In this document: positions 1 through 6,634 of the stretch, one piece after another
Position numbering within the stretch: position 1 is the stretch's first letter
Layout: each line of letters opens with the position of its first letter
NCBI GenBank assembly: GCA_016764015.1
Contig: JAESSR010000067.1
Location: 1 to 11,829, forward strand
Origin: Phycisphaerales bacterium
GTDB lineage: Bacteria; Planctomycetota; Phycisphaerae; Phycisphaerales; UBA1924
Direction: 5' to 3'
DNA length: 11,829 nucleotides
The notes under the pieces: generated by a model
Told to the model about the DNA's origin: nothing
The model's input: only the letters and a program-made list of their open reading frames with translations
Database searches by the model: none
Position numbers and translations under genes: made by a program

Positions 1-1437
1 CGCTGCAGCCTCAAACCGGTTGGTCTTCGCTTTAGCAGGCACGCCCTTGACCTCATAGGTCGGACGCCCGCCGGTCGGCTCATCCTTCCAATCGTCAGGG
101 CGCGGCCTTGCATCAAACTCTGGATAATCGAGCTTGGGAATCTGCGAGTTCACCAAGATCTCAATCTCGGTAAGCAACGAACCCTGGCTCGGCATCACCA
201 ACGACCACGCATGCCCGTCGTTGCCCGCACGGGCAGTCCGCCCGATGCGATGAACATACAAATCCGGATCATCCGGCAGATCGAAGTTCACCACATGGGT
301 AATCCCCTCGACATCGATGCCTCTTGAAGCCAAATCAGACGCAACAAGCACCGCCAGATCACCCGAACGGAACTTAGTCATCACGGAGTTGCGTTTGGAC
401 TGCGAGAGATCGCCATGAATCGCGTGAGCACTTATACCCTTGCGCTCGAGGTACCGAACGACCGAATCCACAGTCCTTTTCATCCGACAGAATACCAATG
501 TCAGCGCGGGTTCTTCATGCGTGAGCAAATGCGCCAGCATCCGCTTCTTATCCCAAGGATCACAGGTCACATACGCCTGCTTGACAAGATCAACCGTCAA
601 CGAACCTCCGGCAATCTCGAGCTTCTCTGGGTCTTGCATAAACTTGCGAGCGAGCTTCTCGATCTCGTCGGTGAAGGTCGCCGAAACAAAGATCGTCTGG
701 CGATCTTTAGGGCATTTGCCCAGAATCTTGCGGATATCGTCGCGGAAACCGATGTCGAGCATCCTGTCAACCTCGTCGAGCACCGCGAACTCAACCTCCG
801 AGAGATCAAGGTATCGCCGTTCGATCATGTCGAGGATTCGACCCGGTGTGCCGACGATAATCTCAGGCCCATTACGAAGCTGCTCGGCTTGGATGTTGAT
901 CGATTGCCCGCCATAGATCGCACAGACTTTGAGCCCGGTATGCGCCGCGAGTTCTTCAAAGTCTTGCTTGATCTGGATCGCGAGCTCGCGTGTTGGTGCG
1001 AGGATGATCGAAATCATCGAATCGCCCGGCTCGATCATCTCGATCAAAGGCAATGCAAATGCTGCAGTCTTGCCGGTGCCGGTCTTGGCTTGTCCCAGGA
1101 TATCGCCGCCTTCGAGCGCCTTCGGGATCAACTCGGCCTGGATTTTCGTTGGATGCTTGAACCCGAGTTCGTCCATCGCTTTGAGGATGGTTTTCTTGAG
1201 CCCGAGATCAGCGAAGGTCATGTCGGTTTTGAATGTTTCGTCTGACCATCCGCCTTTGGGCTCTTTAATAGTGCGTTTGCGTTCAGGCTCTTTGTCGGCT
1301 CCCTTATCGCGAGGCCCACGCCCGCCACCGGATCGCCCGCGACCACCGCCACTGCCGCCCCCGCTTCGTGATCCGTCTCGTGAACCCCGGCTTCTTGAGC
1401 CGCCGCCTCTGCTGTCGTCACCCATGTGTTTTACCAT
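1..1437 (-). CDS. DEAD-box ATP-dependent RNA helicase (C-terminus beyond the window)
   Basis: ATP-dependent RNA unwinding or RNP remodelling in the cytoplasm. The 479 visible residues carry every superfamily-2 helicase motif in order: Q motif with F75 and Q100, Walker A AKTGTGKT (117-124), PTRELA (148-153), TPGR (197-200), motif II as DEVD (221-224) instead of the usual DEAD, SAT (252-254), LVFCRMKR (314-321), ASDLASRGIDV (366-376) and HRIGRTARAG (396-405). Residues 9-45 are a Gly/Arg/Ser-rich RGG-like tail, unusual in being N-terminal; such tails normally bind RNA. The reading frame is open to the window edge, so the C-terminal tail is missing. The start at 1437 has GAGG four bases upstream; the in-frame ATG at 1425 has none. 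It is divergent from the hydrolase at 1646. The family is certain; the subfamily (RhlE-like by overall look) is not. Confidence 0.96.
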   Translation of the reverse strand, partial: MVKHMGDDSRGGGSRSRGSRDGSRSGGGSGGGRGRSGGGRGPRDKGADKEPERKRTIKEPKGGWSDETFKTDMTFADLGLKKTILKAMDELGFKHPTKIQAELIPKALEGGDILGQAKTGTGKTAAFALPLIEMIEPGDSMISIILAPTRELAIQIKQDFEELAAHTGLKVCAIYGGQSINIQAEQLRNGPEIIVGTPGRILDMIERRYLDLSEVEFAVLDEVDRMLDIGFRDDIRKILGKCPKDRQTIFVSATFTDEIEKLARKFMQDPEKLEIAGGSLTVDLVKQAYVTCDPWDKKRMLAHLLTHEEPALTLVFCRMKRTVDSVVRYLERKGISAHAIHGDLSQSKRNSVMTKFRSGDLAVLVASDLASRGIDVEGITHVVNFDLPDDPDLYVHRIGRTARAGNDGHAWSLVMPSQGSLLTEIEILVNSQIPKLDYPEFDARPRPDDWKDEPTGGRPTYEVKGVPAKAKTNRFEAAA

Positions 1438-1645
1438 TCTGCCTCATTTCAAGGCATTCGCCGAACCGGGCGGGATCATTTCAATCAGATCGCCCTCGGC
1501 TCCGCTAACCACGCAAAACCAACGCCTGCGCTGCGAGAATCATAGGCCATGCGAATTCAGAGACTTCGGGAAATAGAATAGGGTTCAGCGAGGTTGAATC
1601 ACCCATATCAATACTCCAACTGCGATCTCACACGAGAGGAATCAC

Positions 1646-2425
1646 ATGCCAACTACCAAGATCACATTCACAGGCTCACTCGGTGCCCCACTCGCAGCCA
1701 ACCTTGATGAACCCAACGAACCCGACAAAAACATCCGCGCATACGCCATGTTCGCCCATTGCTTCACATGCTCCAAAGATGTCATCGCAGCGAGCCGAAT
1801 CTCCCGCGCCCTCGCCAAGCTCGGGATCGGGGTGCTCCGGTTCGATTTCACCGGGCTCGGCAACAGCGAAGGCGACTTCGCCGACACCACCTTCTCATCA
1901 AACATCGGCGATCTGATCGCAGCAGCCGATTGGCTCCGCACGAACAGAACCGCCCCGTGCATCCTCATCGGTCATTCGCTCGGCGGCGCCGCGGTCCTCG
2001 CCGCCGCTTCACAAATCCCCGAGTGCAAAGCCGTCGCGACCATCGGTGCCCCCGCCGACCCCGAGCATGTGCTCCATCTTTTCGATTCAGCTACCGATGA
2101 ACTCAAACAGCACGGACGCGCCGATGTCTCGATCGCCGGCCGACCGTTCACCGTCGGGCAACAACTCATCGACGATCTCCGCGATCAAGACCCCCATGAA
2201 CGAATCAGTTCGCTCAAACGGGCCCTGCTCATTTTCCATTCCCCTGTAGATTCAATCGTCGGCGTCGAGAACGCCGCCCAAATTTTCACATGGGCAAAGC
2301 ATCCCAAAAGCTTTATTTCAGTCGACGGCTCAGATCACATGCTCACCAAGCCCAAAGACGCCGACTTTGTCGCCAACATGCTCTCCGCATGGGCCCAGCG
2401 CTATGCACCGTCAGAAAACAAGTAA
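1646..2425 (+). CDS. Alpha/beta hydrolase, serine-hydrolase fold
   Basis: A 259-residue cytoplasmic hydrolase with a complete catalytic set: nucleophile Ser111 in GHSLGG (109-114), acid Asp202 in PVDSIVG, and His231 in GSDHML. FAHCFTCSKD (36-45) supplies the usual oxyanion-strand His region, and the FDFTGLGNSEGDF segment (66-78) is typical of the family. The sequence resembles the hydrolase half of two-domain hydrolase-OsmC proteins, but the frame stops after the hydrolase and no OsmC domain follows. The ATG at 1646 is preceded by GAGAGGAA at suitable spacing. No signal peptide is visible. The substrate cannot be told from sequence; esterase or acyl hydrolase is the safest description. It appears monocistronic, with a repeat element downstream. 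Confidence 0.9.
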   Translation: MPTTKITFTGSLGAPLAANLDEPNEPDKNIRAYAMFAHCFTCSKDVIAASRISRALAKLGIGVLRFDFTGLGNSEGDFADTTFSSNIGDLIAAADWLRTNRTAPCILIGHSLGGAAVLAAASQIPECKAVATIGAPADPEHVLHLFDSATDELKQHGRADVSIAGRPFTVGQQLIDDLRDQDPHERISSLKRALLIFHSPVDSIVGVENAAQIFTWAKHPKSFISVDGSDHMLTKPKDADFVANMLSAWAQRYAPSENK

Positions 2426-2467
2426 GAAATAACGCTTGTCCGACGGCTCTCATTTTTTGAATCTTCT

Positions 2468-2620
2468 CGCCTCCCCCGGGCTTCCGGGGGAGGTGGCTGC
2501 GAAGCAGACGGAGGGGGGCTTGGTTTGTTTTTCCCATTGCCTACTGCCCATTGCCTTCTTCAAGCAAGCCCCCTCCGCCTCACTGCGTTCGGCACCTCCC
2601 CCACAGGCGTGTGGGAGGCG
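2468..2620. repeat. Composite intergenic inverted repeat (GGGGGAGGTG...CGGAGGGGGCTTG family)
   Basis: Two arms of about 55 bp (2468-2522 and 2565-2620) are imperfect reverse complements; both read GGGGGAGGTG ... CGGAGGGGG ... CTTG outside-in. The left arm begins with its own perfect 10-bp hairpin, CCTCCCCCGG - GCTT - CCGGGGGAGG (2470-2493). The right arm ends in an equivalent weaker hairpin (about 2594-2618). The 42-bp spacer holds a direct repeat, CCCATTGCC at 2533-2541 and 2547-2555. No T-run follows the hairpins, so this is probably a dispersed palindromic element rather than a simple terminator, although it could protect or stop the hydrolase transcript. Similar GC-rich repeats occur in intergenic DNA of many bacteria (from general knowledge; not searched here). 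Confidence 0.75.
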
Positions 2621-2666
2621 AAAAGAGTGTGCTTATGTGTAAAAAAACACGCCGACAGACACAGCC

Positions 2667-2672
2667 TAGTAT
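2667..2672 (+). promoter_or_regulatory. Candidate -10 box (TAGTAT) for a leaderless lipoprotein transcript
   Basis: TAGTAT lies 6 nt before the ATG at 2679, which would put transcription start on or beside the start codon. No Shine-Dalgarno is present. It fits TANNNT only loosely and no -35 is recognisable; support comes mainly from the same arrangement at other genes in the window. Confidence 0.25.
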
Positions 2673-2678
2673 GATGTT

Positions 2679-3179
2679 ATGAAAACTGATATCAAACTCG
2701 TACTCTCCACGATCTGCCTTCTCGCAACATCATCCATCCTTGTGTCCTGCAACGCCAAGAATGATGCCGATGACCAAATGGACCAAACAGAGCAAGCCGA
2801 TCACGCCGAAGACCATTCAGGGCATGACCACGCCGATTCAACCGAAAGCGGACTCGAAGGGCTTTCATTGAACGATGGCAAGAAATGGATGATGGACGAT
2901 CACACGCGATCATCATTCTCAACAATGGCTGATTCGTTCTTGGCCCTAAATCACGCCACGATGGACACTGATGCATTGAAGCAAGTCGGCACTGATCTAC
3001 GCCAAGACATCAACGGCTTGATCCAAGGCTGCACCATGACCGGCGAATCACACAACCAACTCCATGTCCTCCTTACGGGCTACATCGCATCAGTCGATGC
3101 GCTCGCAGCATCAGGACAAATAGAAGACGCCATAAAGGTCAAAGGATTCCTTGAGGAATACGCCGAGTACTTCGAATGA
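2679..3179 (+). CDS. Lipoprotein with His/Asp-rich linker and a putative metal-related C-terminal domain
   Basis: A 166-residue protein with a type II signal peptide: Lys3/Lys6, a hydrophobic core (7-22) and lipobox LVSC with lipidated Cys24. Residues 26-58 are an acidic, His-rich linker (HAEDHSGHDHAD region; His42, 46, 49, 51) of a kind that often binds divalent metals. The C-terminal part (63-166) contains LNDGKKW (64-70) and a helix with GCTMTGESHNQLH (117-129), giving a Cys118-His125-His129 cluster. From memory this pattern recurs in small uncharacterised lipoproteins of Bacteroidota and related bacteria, some near metal-resistance genes; I cannot verify this here. Expected location is the periplasmic face of a membrane. 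No metal transporter lies nearby. The lipoprotein call is firm; a metal role is inference. Confidence 0.8.
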   Translation: MKTDIKLVLSTICLLATSSILVSCNAKNDADDQMDQTEQADHAEDHSGHDHADSTESGLEGLSLNDGKKWMMDDHTRSSFSTMADSFLALNHATMDTDALKQVGTDLRQDINGLIQGCTMTGESHNQLHVLLTGYIASVDALAASGQIEDAIKVKGFLEEYAEYFE

Positions 3180-3221
3180 GCATGAATAAGCACGACCTGA
3201 TAATCAATCAGTCCTGCTATC

Positions 3222-3227
3222 TATACT
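3222..3227 (+). promoter_or_regulatory. Candidate -10 box (TATACT) for a leaderless kinase-like/methyltransferase transcript
   Basis: TATACT matches the TATAAT consensus at 5 of 6 positions and ends 7 nt before the ATG at 3235, so RNA would start at or next to the start codon. A weak -35-like CTGATA sits at 3197-3202 (19-nt spacing). There is no Shine-Dalgarno. Confidence 0.4.
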
Positions 3228-3234
3228 CATCCTC

Positions 3235-4275
3235 ATGAGCCACCCAGATTATCGCGTATTCCGGATGAGCGCCCACCCCGTGTTTGCGGTGCCCGCAAAC
3301 TCGCGCGGCGCTCGCCTCGCCGGGATATCACGCTATCAACCAATCTCCCCCAAACGAGCAATCTACCGCTCCGTCATGCGCATGGCTACGCAAACCGGGC
3401 TTGATCGATTTCTGTCGACTCGGGTTCAGAATCCGATCGTCAACTACCCAGACTTTGGCTTCGCCGCCTGGCTCGAATCCATCGAATCCAAACTCAACGC
3501 GGGCAATTTATCCGCCGCGATATTCTGGCCACCTCAGATCGATCGCGGACGCGTCTATGTCCACCTCCTCGACACTCAACATCAGCCGATCGCCTTCGCC
3601 AAGATATCCTTCAACGACTCCAACGACGCTTCGCTCGAAAAAGAAGCCAACACGCTCCAAGCACTCACCGCTTCGGATCTCAATTCCTTCAAGGTGCCCA
3701 GCGTCCTCGACTACCAACCAGCATCACCAAATCAGCACGCCGTGCTGGTCACCCAATCAATCCCCACCGATGCACGCCCGCTCGCAGCGACGCTCGACTC
3801 ATATCCTCAAGAATGCGTTCGTGAAATCGCAGCAGAATCTACTCCTGTCTCAACCCAAGGAATCGAATCATGCTCGTGGTGGCCAAGCTATCTCAACCGT
3901 CGTGACACCCTCGACCCATGCTTTGTCCGAGAACTCGAGCAAGCAAACACCGATAAAACCCAGCTCTGCCGATCCCACGGCGACTTCGGTATCGCCAACA
4001 TGGTCCAAACGCCCAACAGCGATCTTTGGATCTTCGATTGGGAAGAATGCTGTCAGGACGCACCGATTCTCGCCGATGAAATAAGCTACTTCTTGGGGGT
4101 TCACCGTCCGAACACCCTTCCAGAATGCGAATCGCTCTTTGAACGGTTCCGAGCACAGTTTCTTGACGAGAAAAACCCGCAACGACGGATCGATATCATG
4201 CTTGCCCTCGCGTTTCGATCTACAGTAAACGCCCCCAAAGCAGATTTGATCATTTCGAGATGGAACCAGTTCTAA
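3235..4275 (+). CDS. Aminoglycoside phosphotransferase (APH)-fold kinase-like protein
   Basis: A 346-residue cytoplasmic protein with APH/choline-kinase signatures: candidate ATP-binding Lys123 (FAKISF), Glu135 or Glu137 (SLEKEAN) as its salt-bridge partner, the catalytic HGDFGIANM motif (248-256; Asp250 and Asn255) and the metal-binding Asp268 of IFDWEE. The first 75 residues are basic and unassigned. It shares a transcript with the SAM methyltransferase 11 nt downstream. Family members phosphorylate small molecules or sugars; drug resistance is not implied. The pairing with a methyltransferase and a nearby WaaE-like glycosyltransferase suggests a glycan or sugar substrate, which is inference. 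The start at 3235 is chosen because a TATACT box sits just upstream; ATG 3265 is an alternative. Confidence 0.8.
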   Translation: MSHPDYRVFRMSAHPVFAVPANSRGARLAGISRYQPISPKRAIYRSVMRMATQTGLDRFLSTRVQNPIVNYPDFGFAAWLESIESKLNAGNLSAAIFWPPQIDRGRVYVHLLDTQHQPIAFAKISFNDSNDASLEKEANTLQALTASDLNSFKVPSVLDYQPASPNQHAVLVTQSIPTDARPLAATLDSYPQECVREIAAESTPVSTQGIESCSWWPSYLNRRDTLDPCFVRELEQANTDKTQLCRSHGDFGIANMVQTPNSDLWIFDWEECCQDAPILADEISYFLGVHRPNTLPECESLFERFRAQFLDEKNPQRRIDIMLALAFRSTVNAPKADLIISRWNQF

Positions 4276-4279
4276 AGGA
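4274..4279 (+). promoter_or_regulatory. Ribosome binding site AAAGGA deciding the methyltransferase start
   Basis: AAAGGA overlaps the stop codon of the kinase-like gene and lies 7 nt before ATG 4287. This favours 4287 over the in-frame ATG at 4260, which would lie inside the upstream gene. Confidence 0.7.
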
Positions 4280-4286
4280 CTCCCCA

Positions 4287-5039
4287 ATGACCACCACCTA
4301 CCGGAAACAGTTCGACAAAGCGGAAAAAGCGGAAGAATATGATCTCGATCAGTATTCACCCAAAGCCTACTCCTCCCTGCTCTGGAGCATCGAACAAACC
4401 CAACTCCAAACAATCGTTGACAACATGCGATCAACCCACGACAAGATCGAATACCTCGACTTCGCCGCCGGCACCGGACGCGTCATCTCCTATATGGAAA
4501 ACCTGGTCGATACTGCGACAGGCATCGAAATCTCACAGGCAATGGTCGACAGAGCCCAATCAAAGCTCTCCAAAGGCACCATGATCTGCAAAGATATCAC
4601 GCCCGACGACGCAGAAGTTGAAGCAAAGTACGACCTGATCACCACTTTCAGATTCATCCTCAATGCTGAAGACGATCTGTGCCAAGCAGGGATCAACGCA
4701 CTCGCCAAACGCCTCAAGGATGAAAACAGCCTGCTCGTCTTCAACAACCACGGCAACATCATCTCCCACAAGCTCATCCTCTGGCCGATTCATAAAATCA
4801 AAGGCATGGGCAAGGGCTATCGCACCGCGGGCAACTACATGACCAACAAGCAGGCTCATCAGGTCGCAGACAAAGCCGGGCTCAAAATCATCAGCACCGT
4901 CGGATGCGGATTCCTCGGCGCAACCATAGGCCAAGCCCTCTCAACCAAGCGTGTTGCACCACTCGAACGATTGCTCTCTAAAATCGGGCTCATCCGTCCC
5001 TTCAGCGTCAACCAGCTCTATGTCGCCAAGCTCAAGTAA
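4287..5039 (+). CDS. Class I SAM-dependent methyltransferase
   Basis: A 250-residue protein with the Rossmann methyltransferase core. Motif I is YLDFAAGTGRV (56-66). The acidic end of strand 2 is GIEIS (79-83), with Glu81 placed to bind the SAM ribose. Motif IV region is YDLITTFRFILN (115-126). The C-terminal third is a mixed region ending NQLYVAKLK, without membrane segments. It is second in the operon with the APH-fold gene, whose stop overlaps its Shine-Dalgarno, so translational coupling is likely. The substrate is unknown. Given its partner and the nearby glycosyltransferase, methylation of a sugar, lipid or small cell-envelope metabolite is plausible but unproven. It is not a recognisable rRNA or DNA methyltransferase, since no NPPY/DPPY motif is present. 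Confidence 0.88.
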   Translation: MTTTYRKQFDKAEKAEEYDLDQYSPKAYSSLLWSIEQTQLQTIVDNMRSTHDKIEYLDFAAGTGRVISYMENLVDTATGIEISQAMVDRAQSKLSKGTMICKDITPDDAEVEAKYDLITTFRFILNAEDDLCQAGINALAKRLKDENSLLVFNNHGNIISHKLILWPIHKIKGMGKGYRTAGNYMTNKQAHQVADKAGLKIISTVGCGFLGATIGQALSTKRVAPLERLLSKIGLIRPFSVNQLYVAKLK

Positions 5040-5066
5040 GCTACCAACACCAAAAACAAACCCCAC

Positions 5067-5090
5067 AAGCCCTTCTGAGGGCTTTCTTTC
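5067..5090 (+). terminator. Rho-independent terminator of the kinase-like/methyltransferase operon
   Basis: Perfect 7-bp stem AAGCCCT - TCTG loop - AGGGCTT, followed by TCTTTC, 28 nt after the methyltransferase stop. The converging glycosyltransferase gene ends at 5141. Confidence 0.8.
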
Positions 5091-5097
5091 ATGATCT

Positions 5098-5136
5098 CTT
5101 CTGCGCCCTCTGCGTGAACTTTGCGTCCTCTGCGTT
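5098..5136. repeat. CTCTGCGTG-unit intergenic repeat
   Basis: Pyrimidine-rich run of CTCTGCGTG-like units (5108-5116 and 5128-5136, with related units between and before) in the gap between two converging genes. It shares the unit with the right arm of the element at 6550-6575 and looks like a solo or decayed half of the same family. Confidence 0.55.
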
Positions 5137-5140
5137 CCTC

Positions 5141-5965
5141 TTACTCTTCCTGCCCCATCTCATACAGCATCATGTGCTTCATCAATGTCCCAGCCGCCGA
5201 TGTCCCCGCACACAACCACCCCGCATACCCATCGCGCCACGAGCCCTTGAGCACAAGCTGCTTAAAAAACGCACCCGCAGGCGAACTCATGATCTTCCAA
5301 GCACTCGATCGCTTGCCCATCGCATGCATTGATTTCGCACTCGTCAGCGAGAGCTTGCGTTGGTTCTCAAGATGGTCGGCAAAGGTCTCGAACGAATCAT
5401 GGATCAGCGTGCCATCAAGATGCTTCACAGGCACATCCGCATCAACCTCAAGATAATCATGCGGGTCAATCCCGCCAAACCGGGCACGATCGTTCTTCAC
5501 CAACTCCGTCTTGACCAGCCTCAACCGATGCTCAGGCTGCCAGCAGTGCTTCAAGAGCCTGCCCTTGTACTCCACCACCCGATTGACCGTCGCAGCTTCG
5601 ACATCATTGGTCATTGCTTCACCAATACTCGCCGCAAGCTCGGATGTCACAGGCTCATCAGAATCCAACCAAAGCGTGTACGCATGGCTGCACGCATCAA
5701 GGGCGAGCTGCTTGGTCTTGACATACCCACGCCAATGCGTCTCGATCAGCACCACCTCGCACCGATCACCCCCCGTCCACGCCCGGCACGCATCCACAAT
5801 CCCCATCGTGTCATCGCTCGAACCCGAATCCACAACAACGATCTGAGTCGCCAGCCCCTTGACAGATTCAAGCACCCGCCCAATCGTGCGTTGATTATCC
5901 TTGCAAGGGATCATCACACTGAGCTGGTGCGTATCGGTTTCGGGTTGGTTCGCTGGCGCATTCAT
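5141..5965 (-). CDS. Family 2 glycosyltransferase, WaaE/KdtX-like
   Basis: A 274-residue GT-A enzyme expected to act at the cytoplasmic face of the inner membrane, moving a sugar from a nucleotide sugar to an envelope glycan. The N-terminal strand is LSVMIPCKDN (15-24), nucleotide binding is VVVDSGSSDDT (43-53), and the metal-binding DxD is LWLDSDE (99-105, Asp101 and Asp103). HWRGYVKTKQLAL (77-89) before the DxD matches the WaaE-type lipopolysaccharide core glucosyltransferases, which carry a W-x-G-x-x-x-x-K/Q-x-x-A-L segment there. The start at 5965 is favoured over the further upstream ATG at 6100 because the divergent gene begins at 6011, and a TATCCT box lies just before it. No Shine-Dalgarno. 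The acceptor sugar is unknown. Confidence 0.88.
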   Translation of the reverse strand: MNAPANQPETDTHQLSVMIPCKDNQRTIGRVLESVKGLATQIVVVDSGSSDDTMGIVDACRAWTGGDRCEVVLIETHWRGYVKTKQLALDACSHAYTLWLDSDEPVTSELAASIGEAMTNDVEAATVNRVVEYKGRLLKHCWQPEHRLRLVKTELVKNDRARFGGIDPHDYLEVDADVPVKHLDGTLIHDSFETFADHLENQRKLSLTSAKSMHAMGKRSSAWKIMSSPAGAFFKQLVLKGSWRDGYAGWLCAGTSAAGTLMKHMMLYEMGQEE

Positions 5966-5972
5966 GTGCAAA

Positions 5973-5978
5973 AGGATA
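5973..5978 (-). promoter_or_regulatory. Candidate -10 box (TATCCT) for a leaderless glycosyltransferase transcript
   Basis: TATCCT on the minus strand ends 7 nt before ATG 5965, the same spacing as the TATACT box at 3222. The opposite strand carries TAGGAT at 5977-5982, a possible -10 for the divergent gene at 6011, so the two promoters would overlap. Confidence 0.35.
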
Positions 5979-6010
5979 GGATAACCGATCGACAAAGAAA
6001 TGGGGATGCG

Positions 6011-6385
6011 ATGAGCAAGCCGAGTATGCACAAAATCCGAGTCGTCCGCTACGCCCGTGATGGCGGGTACGCCGCGATGGAATGGCTCAGAGCGTTCCAA
6101 ACCGTCGAACTCCCCCCCATCATCGCCGACGGCGAATCCTTCCGTCTCGGCGTCCAGATCACCAAAAAACGAGCCATCGATGTCATCCTCCGCATCGAAT
6201 CACTCGATTCATTCACCGACAAGCTCCGCGCTCGTCTCGGAAAAACAAAGTCCGACAAACTCTTTCTCCATCCCAAAGCCTGCCGAAGGAAAGTCCAGGG
6301 CGCCAAACGCCCCCTCGCGGTGCTCTCCGCCCGCCACATGGGCAAGCCCATTCGCATCTTGGTGTGCTCGCCTCGGTCTGAGTGA
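6011..6385 (+). CDS. Hypothetical protein, 124 residues, basic
   Basis: I do not recognise the family. The frame is judged real because its codons show the same strong NNC bias (ATC, CTC, GCC, GTC, AAG/AAA mix) as neighbouring genes and it fills the gap exactly. It is soluble, with no signal peptide or membrane segment. Visible pieces are an N-terminal KIRVVRYARDGGYAAMEWLRAF region, a predicted beta-rich middle (FRLGVQITKKRAIDVILRI) and a basic C-terminus rich in Lys/Arg (KACRRKVQGAKRP, HMGKPIRILV), which would suit nucleic-acid binding; that is only a guess. Only 45 bp separate it from the divergent glycosyltransferase. GGGGAT before the ATG is a weak ribosome site. ATG 6026 is an alternative start. 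Confidence 0.6.
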   Translation: MSKPSMHKIRVVRYARDGGYAAMEWLRAFQTVELPPIIADGESFRLGVQITKKRAIDVILRIESLDSFTDKLRARLGKTKSDKLFLHPKACRRKVQGAKRPLAVLSARHMGKPIRILVCSPRSE

Positions 6386-6395
6386 AATAGAAAGA

Positions 6396-6585
6396 GAAGA
6401 TTTACCACAGAGCACGCTGAGCACACATAGAGTAAGATAGAGAAGATGAAGTCTGGGTGAAGAGTAAGATAAAGATAAAAAGAGTGATGTGGTTTCGATC
6501 TTCTTTATCCAAAACCTCCTTCTATCTTTCCTTCTTCTCTGCCATTTTTCTCTGTGTGCTCTGCGTGCTCTGTGGTAAAATCTTT
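6396..6585. repeat. 190-bp inverted-repeat element (ACCACAGAGCACGCAGAGCACAC family)
   Basis: Terminal arms of about 36 bp (6396-6432 and 6550-6585) are near-perfect reverse complements; both read AAGATTT-ACCACAGAGCACG then (A/T)GAGCACAC from outside in. The right arm has three 9-nt units, CTCTGTGTG, CTCTGCGTG, CTCTGTGG (6550-6575). The inner 117 bp is purine-rich in its left half and pyrimidine-rich in its right half, so the element could fold end to end. It contains no transposase gene and no obvious target-site duplication. It fills the gap before the DNA methyltransferase and creates a false MCSACSVV- start on both strands. Related sequences are widespread in bacterial intergenic DNA (general knowledge, not searched). 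Confidence 0.75.
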
Positions 6586-6622
6586 CTTCCACCAAGTAAT
6601 AGCGCAATCCCAATACATCCGC

Positions 6623-6628
6623 TACTGT
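6623..6628 (+). promoter_or_regulatory. Candidate -10 box (TACTGT) for a leaderless DNA methyltransferase transcript
   Basis: TACTGT ends 6 nt before ATG 6635; no Shine-Dalgarno is present. It fits TANNNT but is a weak match to TATAAT. Its main support is the repeated position relative to SD-less starts. Confidence 0.25.
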
Positions 6629-6634
6629 CCTCTT

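Noticed and set aside
415..1245. Long plus-strand open frame of 276 codons
   Set aside because: Antisense to the DEAD-box helicase, whose complete motif set is on the minus strand.
1438..1645. Promoter or RNA structure between the helicase and hydrolase genes
   Set aside because: No convincing -35/-10 pair or stable hairpin recognised by eye.
2470..2493. 10-bp GC hairpin as a simple terminator for the hydrolase gene
   Set aside because: No T-run follows it, and it is part of a larger inverted repeat.
3868..4434. 188-codon minus-strand frame
   Set aside because: Shadow of the kinase-like and methyltransferase genes, which have clear family motifs.
5360..6010. Long plus-strand open frame upstream of the 6011 gene
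   Set aside because: It is antisense to the glycosyltransferase; only the portion from 6011 has native codon use.
6049..6426. Minus-strand frame beginning MCSACSVV
   Set aside because: Start lies in the repeat element and the rest is antisense to the 124-residue gene.
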